Shown: positions 41,726-53,430 of the stretch, in pieces | Numbering within the stretch: position 1 is the first letter of the stretch | Layout of the letters: every line of letters starts with the position of its first letter | DNA from: Mugil cephalus | Taxonomy: Eukaryota; Chordata; Actinopteri; Mugiliformes; Mugilidae | Reading direction: 5' to 3' | DNA: 64,000 nt | NCBI RefSeq assembly: GCF_022458985.1 | Contig: NC_061777.1 | Coordinates: 17,201,668-17,265,667 of the forward strand | Program-made: the position numbers and the translations under genes | The notes under the pieces: generated by a model | The model's input: the letters and a program-made list of their open reading frames with translations, nothing else | What the model was told of the DNA's origin: nothing | Databases searched by the model: none

Positions 41726-42689
41726 CCTCAAAACGCTGCAACCGAGAGGGCGAGAACAGTAAAAACAGAAGTGAGTTATGCAAAACAACTGACAGATATT
41801 CGTTCGTCAAAGAAGAGCGTGTGTGTGCTCTTACAAACAACTGACACTAATTTCTCAACGAATCCCCTGCAGATTGATCACAAGGAAAAGACCACAGAGC
41901 CCCTGACCGACGTTCTCTCTATAAACTGCTGACTTTTAGTGGGAAAGAAGGATGTAAAGCCAGGCTGCTGTCATTTTTAAAAAGAAAACTGACCCTGGTT
42001 GAGTGGTTGTTGTCCGTCCGCCTCGAGGCTCCACAATCACTCAGCATCGACCTAAAAGGCTTTCTTGTTTCACCTTGCACCTGGACCCCTGCTTAAGGCC
42101 TAAGGCTACCTCCTGGATTTTTCAGGAGCTTTAAAAGGCCACCAGCCAGCCCTGGAGATGTCAGCAAGGCTTATTGTGGGGGCACATAAGCTGGTCGGTG
42201 AAAATGCCTCCCTTCTGAAGTCATTCTCAATTTTTTCCATTAGGGCGGTAGAGGAGTCCCAAACTGTGACTCCTTTCAGCAGCACGTCAGAAACAACTTG
42301 AATGTGGGTTTACATGTTGTGAACTGCATTTCCAATAAAAAGGTGCACGACGCGTGATTTCAATGACGCAATATTTCAATGTTGCAATTACATCCTCGTA
42401 TCACAAACATTTTTTTACATACCGTATATATAATCCTAATGCTACAGCTGTGTCGAGCTGAAGCCGTGCCAAAGATTCTTGGTTAAATCAAGGTCTGGAT
42501 TTTCATTCCTAGACGTTACCATAGTTTCTCACATACTTTCTCCCAAAGCCACAATTCTCTGGCACCTTTTTTGTGGCATGCTGGCAACTTAGATTCCAGT
42601 CTCTACAACCCTACAAGTAAGAATATGCCAACCTAATACTCACTGCTGGTCAAAGTCTGGACAAAAATCACCGCACAGGACGTCAAGTA

Positions 42690-43212
42690 AAAAATGATTT
42701 CATCCAGGTGAAGGATATTCATAACCACTCCACTAGAGGCAGTTCAACTGATTTTGTTCCCCCCAAGTTCAAGAGTAATTTGAGAAAGGAAAGTTTTTCG
42801 TACGTGGCAGTAACTTTATGGAATAGATGGCTGGAAAATCCTAAAACCATTTGCAGCTTGATTGGTTTCAAGTTGGCACTTAAGATGTTTTTTTTTTTTT
42901 TTTTTTTACAGCAGGACATCTAATCTGATGATGCTTCTTTACTTATTTTTATTCATTTCTTCACTGTTAATGCAGAGAAACCTTGTCGAGTGTCACTGTA
43001 TGACTGTCTTTCATTAATGTATCTGTTATTCCAGCCTTGTTAGATCTGCTGTCCTGACCTCCCCCCTCCTCCCCCCCAAGGACCACAGTGGAAAATAAGC
43101 CTCCGGGATTTATTGTGCTATCCTGAATTTTTCTTTTTTTCTTCTTCTACTCTTTGCACTTATGCTCTGACAGAGCTGGCGTCATTTGAAATTGACAAAT
43201 AAATCAAATCAA
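42690..43212 (+). pseudogene. 3' end of a non-LTR retrotransposon (LINE)
   Basis: The translation 42708-42920 (H-N-H-S-T-R-G, then F-V-P-P-K-F, N-L-R-K, V-A-V-T-L-W-N-R-W) is the C-terminal pattern of RTE/L2/Rex-type reverse transcriptases (HNTR, VP+, LWNSLP). It is followed by a 3' tail with CCACAGTGGAAAATAAGCCT and ends in the repeated ATAAATCAAATCAAA tail typical of such elements. It is 5'-truncated, as LINE insertions usually are. It lies in the 5' UTR intron of abhd17b, antisense to the gene. Confidence 0.65.
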
Positions 43213-43366
43213 AAGTAACGGAGAGATGTGACATGGGAAAGATCAAATGAACATCAAACTATTATCGGCAACTAAGGTCGACTGTGGCGTCACATTATGT
43301 CGCATATACATACATATACATATACATTCTGCACCTGCATGAAAGGAAATAACTCTCCCTAGATCA

Positions 43367-43420
43367 GGGGTGTCAAACCTATGGCCTGCGGGCCAAAACC
43401 GCCCTGTCAGAGGATCTTAT
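43367..43420 (+). mobile_element. hAT-like (Charlie-type) terminal sequence
   Basis: CAGGGGTGTCAAACC followed by TATGGCCTGCGGGCC is the well-known terminal sequence of hAT-Charlie-like elements. A clear partner ending in GTTTGACACCCCTG was not found. A degenerate candidate (GATGTGACACACTGCCCC) lies at about 44531-44550, which would give an element of about 1.2 kb. Confidence 0.45.
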
Positions 43421-45737
43421 GAAGCCCCCCACATGAATTTGCAGGGTGCAAAATGCAGAAATTACATAGAGGACTACTGGTATTTGGGAAGAGTCATTAG
43501 GTATACAAAATGTCCTATGTTCAAAATGGTTCCTGAACGCACCACAGTCTTGTGTTGTAAATGGTATGGACAGGTGTCAATCTGCTCCATTGGCCAATTA
43601 GTGATGTTCAAGTTAACCTACTGGGTTTCCAGGTGAGCGGGTCGAGAGGAGAGAGACGGAGCGAGAGACAAAGTCACCGCAAATTCTAACTGATGTTAAA
43701 CCGTGACCACAATGCTTACCGCTGCTAGCGCCTCATGCTAGCAGTATGAGAGACTTGAGCCTGGGAAACACTTAGGCCTATTGACCCAAGCTACTGAGAA
43801 CCTACTGGAAGGAGTGCATTTCCAACATATATCCCGCATCCCAGGAACTATGAGCACTGTTAAGGCATTGTAACCGGATTCAAATGAGCTCAAATGGAAA
43901 TTTTGATTTTACACAAGATGGCCTCAATAATGTAAATAAAAATCTAAATCTGATGTACTGAATGTTTACTGTATACACTCTGTGGGTCTCTGCGCTTATT
44001 TTCGTAGCAGCCTAATGAGCAGCACAGTTTATAAATGAATATTTCTGAATGAAGTTGTCATCTTTATTGTCTTTATCGTTGGTTAGCACATGCCTAAATA
44101 TATCTCAAGCTGAATTTAAAAGCCGATGGCTAAATAAGAGTCACTGAATGGGTGTAGGATAGATTAGCCGACTATCAAAATAGTCGTTAGTTGCAGTCCT
44201 ACTCTAGCATAGCTGTACATGATGCTAACCAGGTCTCTCTGCACCCTAGAAAGAGTCAAGAGTCAACCTGCTTTTCCTAAATTGTCCACTGTTTTGGTAA
44301 GAGTAAGGGAGAGAGCACAACATCCAGAACTAAATAACAGACAGCAATAAAATCGCACTTTATTTTTTTGTAAAGAAATTCCAGGTTGTTCATAAAATGT
44401 TTTGTAAAAGGATATGTTGATAAATGTAAACATTTCCATAATGTTCTTGTACTTCTTTGCACTAAAACAAAGGGAAACTTTTAGAACTGACTTTAAATGG
44501 CGTTATACAGGTCAGGTCAAATTTGGGCTGGATGTGACACACTGCCCCAGACAATTGTAGACATCCTACCTTTGTGAAACAATGTATTTATTGGGATGTT
44601 TAGATTAGATAAAGATATAAACTGCGAACAGCCTTCCGTGTGCTGTCTGGACTTTGTCTTTGCCAGTCGTAGAGATCATCATCAACTCAATCTGCCCCTG
44701 ATTCAACGTGCTGAATCAGCGGTGGGACCAGGCCCAACTTGGGGCACAGATGCTCACGGATGGGCCAACACAAGTAGACGGCAGGCTGTTGGCCCGGTGT
44801 GTGACAGCCCTGGGGCGGACGGGCAGCATGTGTCGAGAATCCGTATTTCGGTTCAATTTTATTCACCTGGCTCTTGTTTTAAAAAATAGTCAAATTGACT
44901 CAAGAAGCTTCCGAGAAGGACAGTAGCCAGAACAGGAGTGAAACCTGTCAACAACCTGTCTTCACGTCACGCGTGAGAAGTTATTTTAAGCACAAGGCAG
45001 AAAAGGAGCAAAAACCACGAAACACAAGCGGTGCAAGTGTTTTGAAAGGTGGCGGCGACACTGGAAACTTCAAAACCACAAATTTGATTAAATGCTTGCA
45101 GAGGCATCATGGGAAGAAGGTGCAACCAAGAAAATGATACCTTCTTGGATCTGCATCGGCTGATAACAAGTTTTATTCCAGTAAAACTAAGAACAATGAA
45201 ACACCAACACAACAAATGCCTTATATCCATGTCATCAACAACACTGATGACTTGCCACTTGCTTCTTAATTGAAACCATTGCCAGTACTCTTCCTGAACA
45301 CTTATTTTTATTAAGTTACACTTAGCAGATTTAAAGTCATTTTCAGTTGTGTACATTTGTCTATATTTCGTTCTGAAGCACATTCAATCTTACGGTGGAT
45401 TAGTTGGCAGGTGATTGTAACTCAATTTTCTGTGTGCCACTTAAGTGTACCCGAGTGATTTCGAGTGAATACACTTTAAAGCCACTTGTTATTAATGAAT
45501 GCTACTTCTTGTGAGATGTAGTGACACGCCAAATGAGCACGTAGCCCATTTAATTCCCATATTCCCTCAAATAGTTCACAATCCCCCGGGCACAGAGACA
45601 CACAATAGAGCTCTGTGGCTATTTACCGTAAAATGGTGGTGTTTGTGTGGATTTAATTCCCAGTGGACCCAGTCCCCCAGTAAAACACGTTTGTTTCTTA
45701 TTAAATCTTAGCAGAAAAAAAAAGATCACATCATTAC

Positions 45738-46000
45738 CTGGAAGGCTTGTTTTGTTTTCCTGCTTTAGAGGTGACAGTAGTGGACCAAGGCTGGTGTTGT
45801 CTTCTCACTGAGCCAACTAACTTATCTTATCCTCGACGGCAGGAGGTGGATGAGGTTATCCTTGGCCGAGATTATCCTCTGTTCCGTGTCTTGTTTGTCA
45901 CAGCGAGAGTGTATATCCTCCCTGGCACCACAGCTCTGAGTTACTAGCTATAGCAGCAGCTTCGTCCTCCGGGTCCAGGCAGCCTCTTCAACTGTCGCTT
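45738..46000 (-). other. abhd17b: Candidate abhd17b 5' UTR exon
   Basis: On the minus strand CTTCCAG is followed by GTAATGATG, a strong donor ending at 45738. It faces the acceptor at 41737-41736 of the ATG exon. The upstream side leads into the CCAAT/CRE-rich spacer shared with c9orf85. The right limit (transcription start) is only approximate. Confidence 0.35.
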
Positions 46001-46269
46001 CCTTTTTTTTTTTTTTTTTTGTCCCCTCGGTTTTCTCAACACATGGTCCTGAATGACAACGACATCGATTCTTTCAAAACAACCAAGGCTATGCAGCTCA
46101 ATTGCGACATCTGTAGATGCGATAAGGGTCTCAAATTAGCGACGGTCCTGTTCGTAGTGGTTCGCTTAACAATTCACAGCAGTGTCTCTTGCCTCCGAAA
46201 CATCCCCGCTTTCCTTCACTTTGCTTGTTATCTTGGCTTGTTGGGGGAAGGAGGGGCGTTGATTGACAG

Positions 46270-46742
46270 CTTTGTGGACCAATGGCGAAGGGATTCACGA
46301 AACGAGTCCACCAATAGCACAAGGCGTGGCTGGTTGTGGGCGTTGCTTCACGGTCCTGCAGAGTGTCGGGCCGAGGGTTTGATTGACATCTAATCTAACC
46401 AGTCAGAGACTACTATGGGAAGGTATAACCAATCAGTTACGATAGGGGCGTTTCTGACGCGATAGTAGGTGACGTCATTGACGATGACTATTTTGTTAAT
46501 TGTAATTGTGAAATAAGACAGAATTTGACCAATTGAAAAATAATTTTGATTTCTTTCTAAAACACATTTGATTTATTATTGATAGATTTTAACTACCTTT
46601 AAGAAAAGTGAATGGGCTCGTGTTTTGACCTCAGTGACGTTTCTCGACGTGCGTCTACAACTTCCGGGTTAGCGCTCACGCCCGTCCGTGGCATGCTTCC
46701 TGAAAATCTTCAAAACGTGTGTAATTAAAACAGCTAAATAAG
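46270..46742. promoter_or_regulatory. Shared divergent promoter region of abhd17b and c9orf85
   Basis: Three CCAAT boxes lie at 46279-46283, 46311-46315 and 46429-46433, a full palindromic CRE (TGACGTCA) at 46470-46477, and an ETS-type CTTCCGG at 46661-46667, about 80 nt before the c9orf85 start codon. There is no TATA box near either start. This composition is typical of housekeeping bidirectional promoters. That it drives both genes is inferred from their head-to-head layout. Confidence 0.5.
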
Positions 46743-49700
46743 ATGAGTTCTCAGAAAGGCAATGTATCTCGCTCAAGATCCCAGAAGCATAAAAACACCA
46801 TTGCCTTCAAGAACGACAAATACGGAGCGACTGCACAAGTGAAGGTGTGTTTAAGTTACATATATAATTTTAAACTAGCTGCTCTTAAAAGTTCTTTGGT
46901 TTTGTGTATTGTTATTAAGTCAGTACAAATAAAATGTGTATGAAAATACTTTTGCGTTTATATTTCTTGCGTTTCTTGTTGTTGTTATTTTATTTCGTGA
47001 AAGCCATGTCATTACCTTGTTATTATAAGAAGATAACATTTTCCATGTAACTGCCTATGTCATTTTAATTGTAGAAGGCAAATTCAAAGGTCCACGATGG
47101 GCTCTGTCAGCGCTGTAAAGAAGTACTTGAGTGGAAAGTCAAGTACAATAAATACAAGTCTCTAACGCAGCCCAAAAAATGGTGAGTACACTTAGACTCT
47201 GCCGACCATATTTTTTACTACAGTTTGGTGTTTTTCACTCGTTTATATTTAGTTTTTATGTTCATTGTTATTATTTAGTTTTGTATTGATGTTATCCATC
47301 AGTGTTCCACTGTCCCAGGATCAGTAAGCATGCACCTTGTTGTTGTCAAATTTGACCAAATAGCCTTTTTGTTGTTTGTTTTTACAGCGTCAAGTGTTTT
47401 CAGAAGACAGTAAAAGATGCGTATCACATCATCTGTAAGCCCTGTTCCCTTCAGCTAGAGATTTGCTGCAAGTGTGGGAAGAAAGAGGACATCGTTATTC
47501 CGTGAGTAGAGAACCTGTGTTCTGTCTGTTTATCACTTGTACATTTCCTGCGACTGAATAAGAAAATCTGTCTTTAACAGATAAAGACAACAGTTAAATA
47601 TTTAACACAGTTTTTATGTCCACATTAGTGGCAGAGATTCTGAGAAGCCACATGTTCCCTATGTCTGTATGATGCATATGAATTACATGACAGGGCGCAT
47701 GTCAGCTCATTAGGTACACTTGTGAAAACAAATTACTTATACCACAAGAGCCCTGCACTAAGTCCCCGTTCATGAAAGTTATAATGTTCAGTTAATATGG
47801 AAACTGTGTAAGAAAAGTGGTAAGTCACTTGTATGATCATTGTGGTGGATGTAAAATGGTGGATAATTTTTTTGGAGTTGTAAACAAATGTTGAAGAGGT
47901 ATTTTGAACAGATGATAAAAATTAAAACCTGCTATGTTTGAGTGTATTTGTTTTTGCTAGTGTACCTAATGAGCTGACGACTGAGTGTTGTCTTTTGTAT
48001 CCCTCACAATGACATGCTATAAAGTTCTACTGCGAGTCTGCCATCTTGTGGACACTGCGATGTAATACCAGGCTCCATGTTGTAGGGGACTCAAATTGTT
48101 AAACATTTAAGTCTAATAACTGCACTCGTTGAAAGGGCACCACCTAAGGGCAAAGCTGTATCTTGTAAGAATTAATCAATTAATATCGGATCAATATTAA
48201 TTATTAGTAAATATTTAGTCTCATCATGTCTGGAGAGTAAGTTCTCCCAATCAGTGATCAGTTCCAACTCAGAATAACTCGCGGACCACGACTTAAGTGA
48301 AGTGTCGGATTTATTCAACAACAATACTAATGAGTGAAACAATGAATTATGATCAAAATGATGGAATAATTATATGATTATATTATATAAAACACACCAT
48401 AATGAATGAATGAATTTGATGATAACGGGAAGAGGTTAGAAAAAATGGAGAATGCAAAAGAAATGATTAATTGACTGAAACCAACAAGAGTCTTGCCGGT
48501 TCTTCTCGATACAATAGAGTCTCTTTCAAAAAACACTTGCCAGTTATGTTGAAAATATCTGAAGGCCAATAGAAAGGCAAACTGTCGCCGGTTGGAAAAA
48601 TTGGTGATTTCCAACTTGGGAGTTGTGAATTTGTGTTTAGAGCAAAAATAAAATTAATGAGTCCTTTGAGGACTTCACGCAAGCAACAAAAAAAATAACA
48701 TAAGCAAAACTCGAGCTGAAAAGATGACATAGACAAAACCTACACGGAACACAAAAACAAATGAAAATGAATCGAACAGAAAATGACAAAAGAAGTAAAG
48801 AAGAACCAAAAACAACTAAACTTTTCCCGGAGGGGTGCCGTTTAATAACCAGAACTCGCCTCAAGGTAATTTGCATACCGACGCTCCCGTCTATCTAACT
48901 AAAGGGAATTAAAAAAAAATAAATAAATAACGGAGAGTTTCGATCCACTTCCTGTTACGGCAAATTACAGTTTTGAATAATTCACCTAAAACAAACATTT
49001 AATTATTGTTAGCGTTAATCAGTAGGCCTATACATGATAGCATTACTACAAGAAAACTATGTCCTACATCAGTTTCGAGGACTTCCTAACTTATATCTTG
49101 ACTTTTTAACAAAAAGTTAATAAATTAAATAAAAAGGAAAGAGAAACATGATTAATTTGCAAATTGCTAACCTCTAGATGGTAGTAGAAGCGTGGTTCTA
49201 CCACAAACTGGATGTCTGACAACCTTCATGGATATTTCTGACCAATGTTTAATTTCCTCATGAATTGGTCTAGAGAATTGGGACAAGGACTGAAACTAAC
49301 CATTTTAAGAGACTATTACAATGACGTAAACCTAAACACTGAATTGTCAGTACAGCATGGACATCATAGTTACTCACACTTCGTAGATTGAGAAAGCGAG
49401 TTCAGAGAGATCACACGTAAAGACTGTTCCTTTTTATGGTCCTGCTGATGCTATGTCGCTCCAGGTGGTCCCAGGTCCTGAGAAGTCTCTTTCGTATCTG
49501 TGGAGGAGAACAGTACTATCCACGTTGCTTACGTCCCAAGAAGTTAATTCATGTTCTGAATTCATGTTCTCCCTCTAAATGAGCGATTAATTGTTCTTTA
49601 AACCCCTGGAAAGCATCCAAGGTGACATTTTTACCGCCGTGGTTTGGGTTCATCAGTTAGGGCGGGCTATAAGTGTGAGAGGCCCCAAACATCCTTTCTG

Positions 49701-50141
49701 ATTGCTGTGAGAAACATCGGTCTCTGCTACGATGCTAATGTAGCAACTTACTGCATATTAGGTTCAGTCTGTACGCACGCAAATTTCCCTTGTTTTTTCA
49801 TCAGTTAAATTATGGTGAGTTTTTTTTTTTAAATTTAAATGCATTTAAATGTTGAAATGTTCTAAATATGTATTTTTTTCATACCGCGTAGAGTCAACTC
49901 ACATCTGGACAATAAAGAAGAAGAAGAAGGAGACGAGGAAGGACAGAGAAAAAAAGGCAGTAGACGAGGGAAGAAAGACGTGGGTGACTTGGACAGTGAT
50001 GATGATGATTATGATGACGATGACTTCGACGGCCTTGAAGACGAGGAAGATGAAGAATTGGACAATGACTCAAGACTAAAAAAGACACAGAACAAGCCTG
50101 CTGCTCTCCCAGATGTGTCTTTAGTTGATATTAAAGATTAA
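46743..50141 (+). CDS. c9orf85: C9orf85 orthologue, small CxxC-rich protein, 4 exons
   Basis: Exons: 46743-46844, 47075-47181, 47388-47501 and 49892-50141, all GT-AG, joining to 190 codons plus stop. The start MSSQKGNVSRSRSQKHKN matches the human protein's opening. Cysteine pairs lie at C45/C48, C70/C73, C86/C89 and C96(97)/C99, interleaved with lysine-rich sequence; this suggests two zinc sites, which is an inference. The last exon encodes a long acidic tail (runs of D and E at about residues 115-165), longer than in human. The family (DUF2039, as I recall) has no established function. For exon 4, taking the acceptor two bases later would shift frame and stop after seven codons, so the AG at 49890-49891 is chosen. 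ATTAAA at 50238-50243 is the likely poly(A) signal. Confidence 0.93.
47702..47977. mobile_element. 276-bp MITE with about 32-bp terminal inverted repeats
   Basis: The left end TCAGCTCATTAGGTACACT and the right end AGTGTACCTAATGAGCTGA are exact inverted copies over 19 nt. Similarity goes on inward through an AAAACAAAT stretch to about 32 nt. No open frame lies between them, so it is a non-autonomous DNA transposon. It sits in c9orf85 intron 3. No clear target duplication was seen, so the superfamily is open. Confidence 0.65.
48164..49800. other. Unclassified AT-rich part of c9orf85 intron 3, possible LTR fragment
   Basis: About 1.6 kb of the 2.4-kb intron lacks exons. The stretch at about 48164-48330, read on the minus strand, has AATAAA (at about 48315) followed by roughly 150 nt that end in CA, as an LTR R-U5 would. 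No second LTR, primer-binding site or gag/pol frame was found. This is only a suggestion of a solo-LTR remnant. Confidence 0.25.
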
Positions 50142-50243
50142 AGAAGATGAGAGCCGGACCAAGGCTCTGAGATGATTTCTGATTCTTTTTACTTTTTTTT
50201 TAATTTGAGTTGTCTTTACCCAAAGAACTGTATATCTATTAAA

Positions 50244-52465
50244 CGATGCCATAAATGACTCGTGGAAAAAAAAGTCTGCCATGAACTTCTATGTTTCACA
50301 GTTACAATCAGTTATTAGCTAAAACTAAATCAAACTCAACATCCCTGCCATAAATTAGTTTTAGAGAAGTGCTGATTTAACTGAATGGTCCTAATGGAGC
50401 CTGTAGTTTGTGGCGGTGAACTCTATTCAATAAGCTGAGATATGTTTCTAATATTTTATCAATTTATGTTGAGGAGTGTTGGCTAAATATTAGAAACGCT
50501 TCTCCGTATTTAAAGAAAAAAAAACCTTCATGGTGCTCGGTGACATTTGTTGGATTATTAAATCCATCAATAGATATAACAAAACATTTAAATGCTGTTC
50601 CTCACACTTAACTTTAGAGCCTTTTAAAAATCTTGCTGAGTGTATTTTGTCTCGGTGTATGGTAGCTATAACCCCTGGAGATTTTTGCAGGGGTTACAAA
50701 CGGTTATCAGACTTGACAGACAGTTTATCAGAAATCCTGAGGCAAACCATTATGTGGAAACACTTCAGTTCCTATTTTTCTATTATATATATATATATGC
50801 CTCTCCTTACCGACCTAAAGTCACCCAGACGTAATGCCTACTCCCATGGTCAGTGTCATCAAAACTGAATGTGTCATTTATCATGTGGCATGATGTATTC
50901 CAAAGAATGTGGCAACATTTGTACCAGTAATTCCTCATTGGATTATGAATCATTGTGAAAGATGTGGTCGCTGAACTCATTAAGTCAGTTTTTAGATGGT
51001 ATCTGTTTGACGTCCTCACGCATTCTTCTTATACACTCGTGACCGAACGCTAAATGTCCATACCTTACTTTGATTGATGAGCCTTTTCCGAGCTAATCTG
51101 GTCTAGTACAACTGCAACATCCTAAGTGTTGTGATAATGGAGTTGTTTTTAATCTTTTGCCCACAATGACTGTTGTCCTGATAAATGATCACATATTACA
51201 CATCGGTTACCATAGTGCCAATCAAATACTGCATGTTGCTTGTCTACATGTTTTCTGTCTGTAGTGATACAGTGTCAAACAGATGTTATACTGTTAGTTG
51301 CTGGGACTGTTGGTTGTACATGCATATCTATCTGGAAAAATGTTAAGTAAATGTACTTTATTCATATAGCACTTTACAACAACCCACAGGTGAACCAAAG
51401 TGCTTTACAAGACATCAAACAAGGATTAAAGAAACACGTATTATCTTCGTGTTTAAATAAGGGTTTTCCATTTCTAGCTGTGATTCATGTTAAGCACATT
51501 GAAATTAATCAAAGAAACAATGATTGAAAGAACAAGAGAAGTTTGATTTATACATTTAATTTTTAACCATTATTCTGTAACTTGGACCCTCGTTCGGCTG
51601 TTATGCTGTAACACATTTTTGCTCCATTACTTCCAAGGCAGATATATTAAGCTAAAACTCGGTAACATGAATTATTATGACGTTTTTTTTTCTCTTTCCC
51701 CTCATTAGTATCCTGTAATTAGTAATGACCACACCGTTAAGATGCCTGTTGTTAGCTTCTTGCTCACAAACCAGACTTGAATGAACTACAAATAAAAGAG
51801 GAACGAGTTACCCACAGTATTACATACGTAAATGTACAGAGATGCCATGCTGTGACATTTGAGGGACCGTACAGAATGTCCTGTTTTCACCGTATCTAAA
51901 TAGATTTAGTTCTCCTTGTGTCATTTTAAGGGTGACAAGGTTGCCTAGGGATGAAAAAATCTGTGAACATAATAACAGGGTTCACACACAGTAAAATCAA
52001 CATCCAAATTAACACTGTAAGAGTTGATTTTAATACTTTCAAAGTGTCTATATGGGTCCATACCTCAGAGCGGTGATTTAACACCTTTTCGAGTGTTGGT
52101 ACCTTTACACCAAGTTAGTGTAAATTTGACTCTTCTTGTAGTTAAATTTAACACACTGCCTAACACCAACCAGTGCTAGTTTTTCTAACACTCTTATGTA
52201 GTGTTAGAAATTAACTCTCTCAGAGGACTATTTCTTAACTACACAAGTGTTACCCCCATAACACTTAAAAGGTGTCAATATAATCCTTATATAATCCTAC
52301 AAAAAATTACTAAAATAAAAAGGTAGTCATGTTTGGCAGATCAAAAACATTTATTTTCAAACTTGCACCACAAATATTAGGTCTGCGGGTCATGGGACCA
52401 AATTTTAAACTATGTATGAAGTCGGATCGATAAGAGTCATTAACAGATGTGTTCTCTGGCTATAA
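50244..52465. other. Intergenic region after c9orf85, no gene recognised
   Basis: No conserved exon was seen. At about 51348-51435 lies a TTTATTCATATAGCACTTTA-type repeat also seen near 63285. At about 51980-52275 lies a sequence rich in AACAC(T) words that resembles a fish MITE. Confidence 0.4.
51980..52275. mobile_element. Possible MITE with ACACTGTAA-type words
   Basis: The left part (CACACAGTAAAATCAACATC, then TTAACACTGTAAGAGTTGA) and many AACACT or AGTGTTA words in both orientations fit a common teleost non-autonomous DNA transposon type. A clean opposite terminus and target duplication were not found. Confidence 0.3.
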
Positions 52466-52712
52466 CTCACCAGTCAGGCATAACTTTATGACCACTGATA
52501 GGTAACGTGAATAACATTGACCATCTTGCGGCAATACAATGTTCTGTTGGGAAACATTCATGTGGATGTTACTTCCCACCTAGAGCAGTTACCACACACC
52601 GCAGAACACCCTCACAAGGCCCACATCCTTTCCCTGATGAGCCACAACTGTTATGGAGACACAAAGGAGAACTACACAATATTAGGTCATAATGTCATGC
52701 CTGATAATGACA
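52466..52712 (+). mobile_element. Internally deleted Tc1-like element with both ends
   Basis: The left end (CAGTCAGGCATAACTTTATG) and the right end (GTCATAATGTCATGCCTGAT) are inverted copies with few mismatches. Between them are scraps of a Tc1 transposase in plus orientation (GGAAACATTCATGTGGATG and CTACACAATATTAGG). The copy is about 247 bp, so it lost most of the gene. Confidence 0.6.
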
Positions 52713-53430
52713 GTGGCTTCCCCACACATGTGATTATTTCCCGAAGACAACTCAATTTCATTGACAAAAATATGAATATTTAAAAGGGTTTTATTTTGTT
52801 TAGGGGGCGGCCGAGCGGCTCGGTGGTTCAGCACTGATGCCTAAAAGCAACAAGGGCCCTTCTGGTGGAGTTTGCATGTTCTCCCTGTGTCTGCGTGGGT
52901 TTTCACCGGGTACTCCGGTTCCCTCCCCCCTCCAAAGACATGCTCGTTAGGTCAGGCTAAACCTGGTGACCCTAAAATTGATCTTAGGTGTGAGTGTGAG
53001 TGCGCATGGTTGTTTGTCTCTGTGTTGGCCCTGCGATGAGCTGGCAACCTGTCCAGGGTGTGCCTCGCCTCTCGCCCGATGACTGCAGTCACGCCATCTG
53101 CGCTTCGGCGAGGCACGGTCGCGCTATCTACACTTGAAAATCGAGTGCCCGTCTACATCGCATCGGACGGTAAAGCGTTTGAGCGGCTTTATGGTGCATT
53201 CAAGTGCATCCCGTAAACTCGGAAGTCTATATTTTTCTTCTTATTTTCATTTGTTGAAATACATATATCAGTCATTACTTTATTGTTATTTTACTACATT
53301 CTATTTAATGATTAAAACTAAGTGACAGAACATAATTATTGAAGCATATTCAGAATCCAACTCATTTCTGCATAGTCAGATTTGAAAACTTAATTAAGAA
53401 AAGAATCAAATTGTTTTCCGCATACTCTAC

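Larger units (their letters stand above)
41736..45737 (-). other. abhd17b: abhd17b 5' UTR intron (inferred)
   Basis: About 4 kb lies between the candidate non-coding first exon and the ATG exon. It contains the LINE 3' end (42690-43212) and the hAT-like end at 43367. ORFs such as the 138-codon frame at 44967-45383 show no recognisable domain. Confidence 0.35.

Noticed and set aside
41292..41840. A 182-codon minus-strand frame over the abhd17b exon
   Set aside because: It is an alternative frame of the conserved abhd17b exon with low-complexity R/P/L content; the other frame matches the family over its full length.
44967..45383. A 138-codon minus-strand ORF next to the abhd17b 5' exon
   Set aside because: No recognisable domain and a composition like the surrounding intron; treated as chance.
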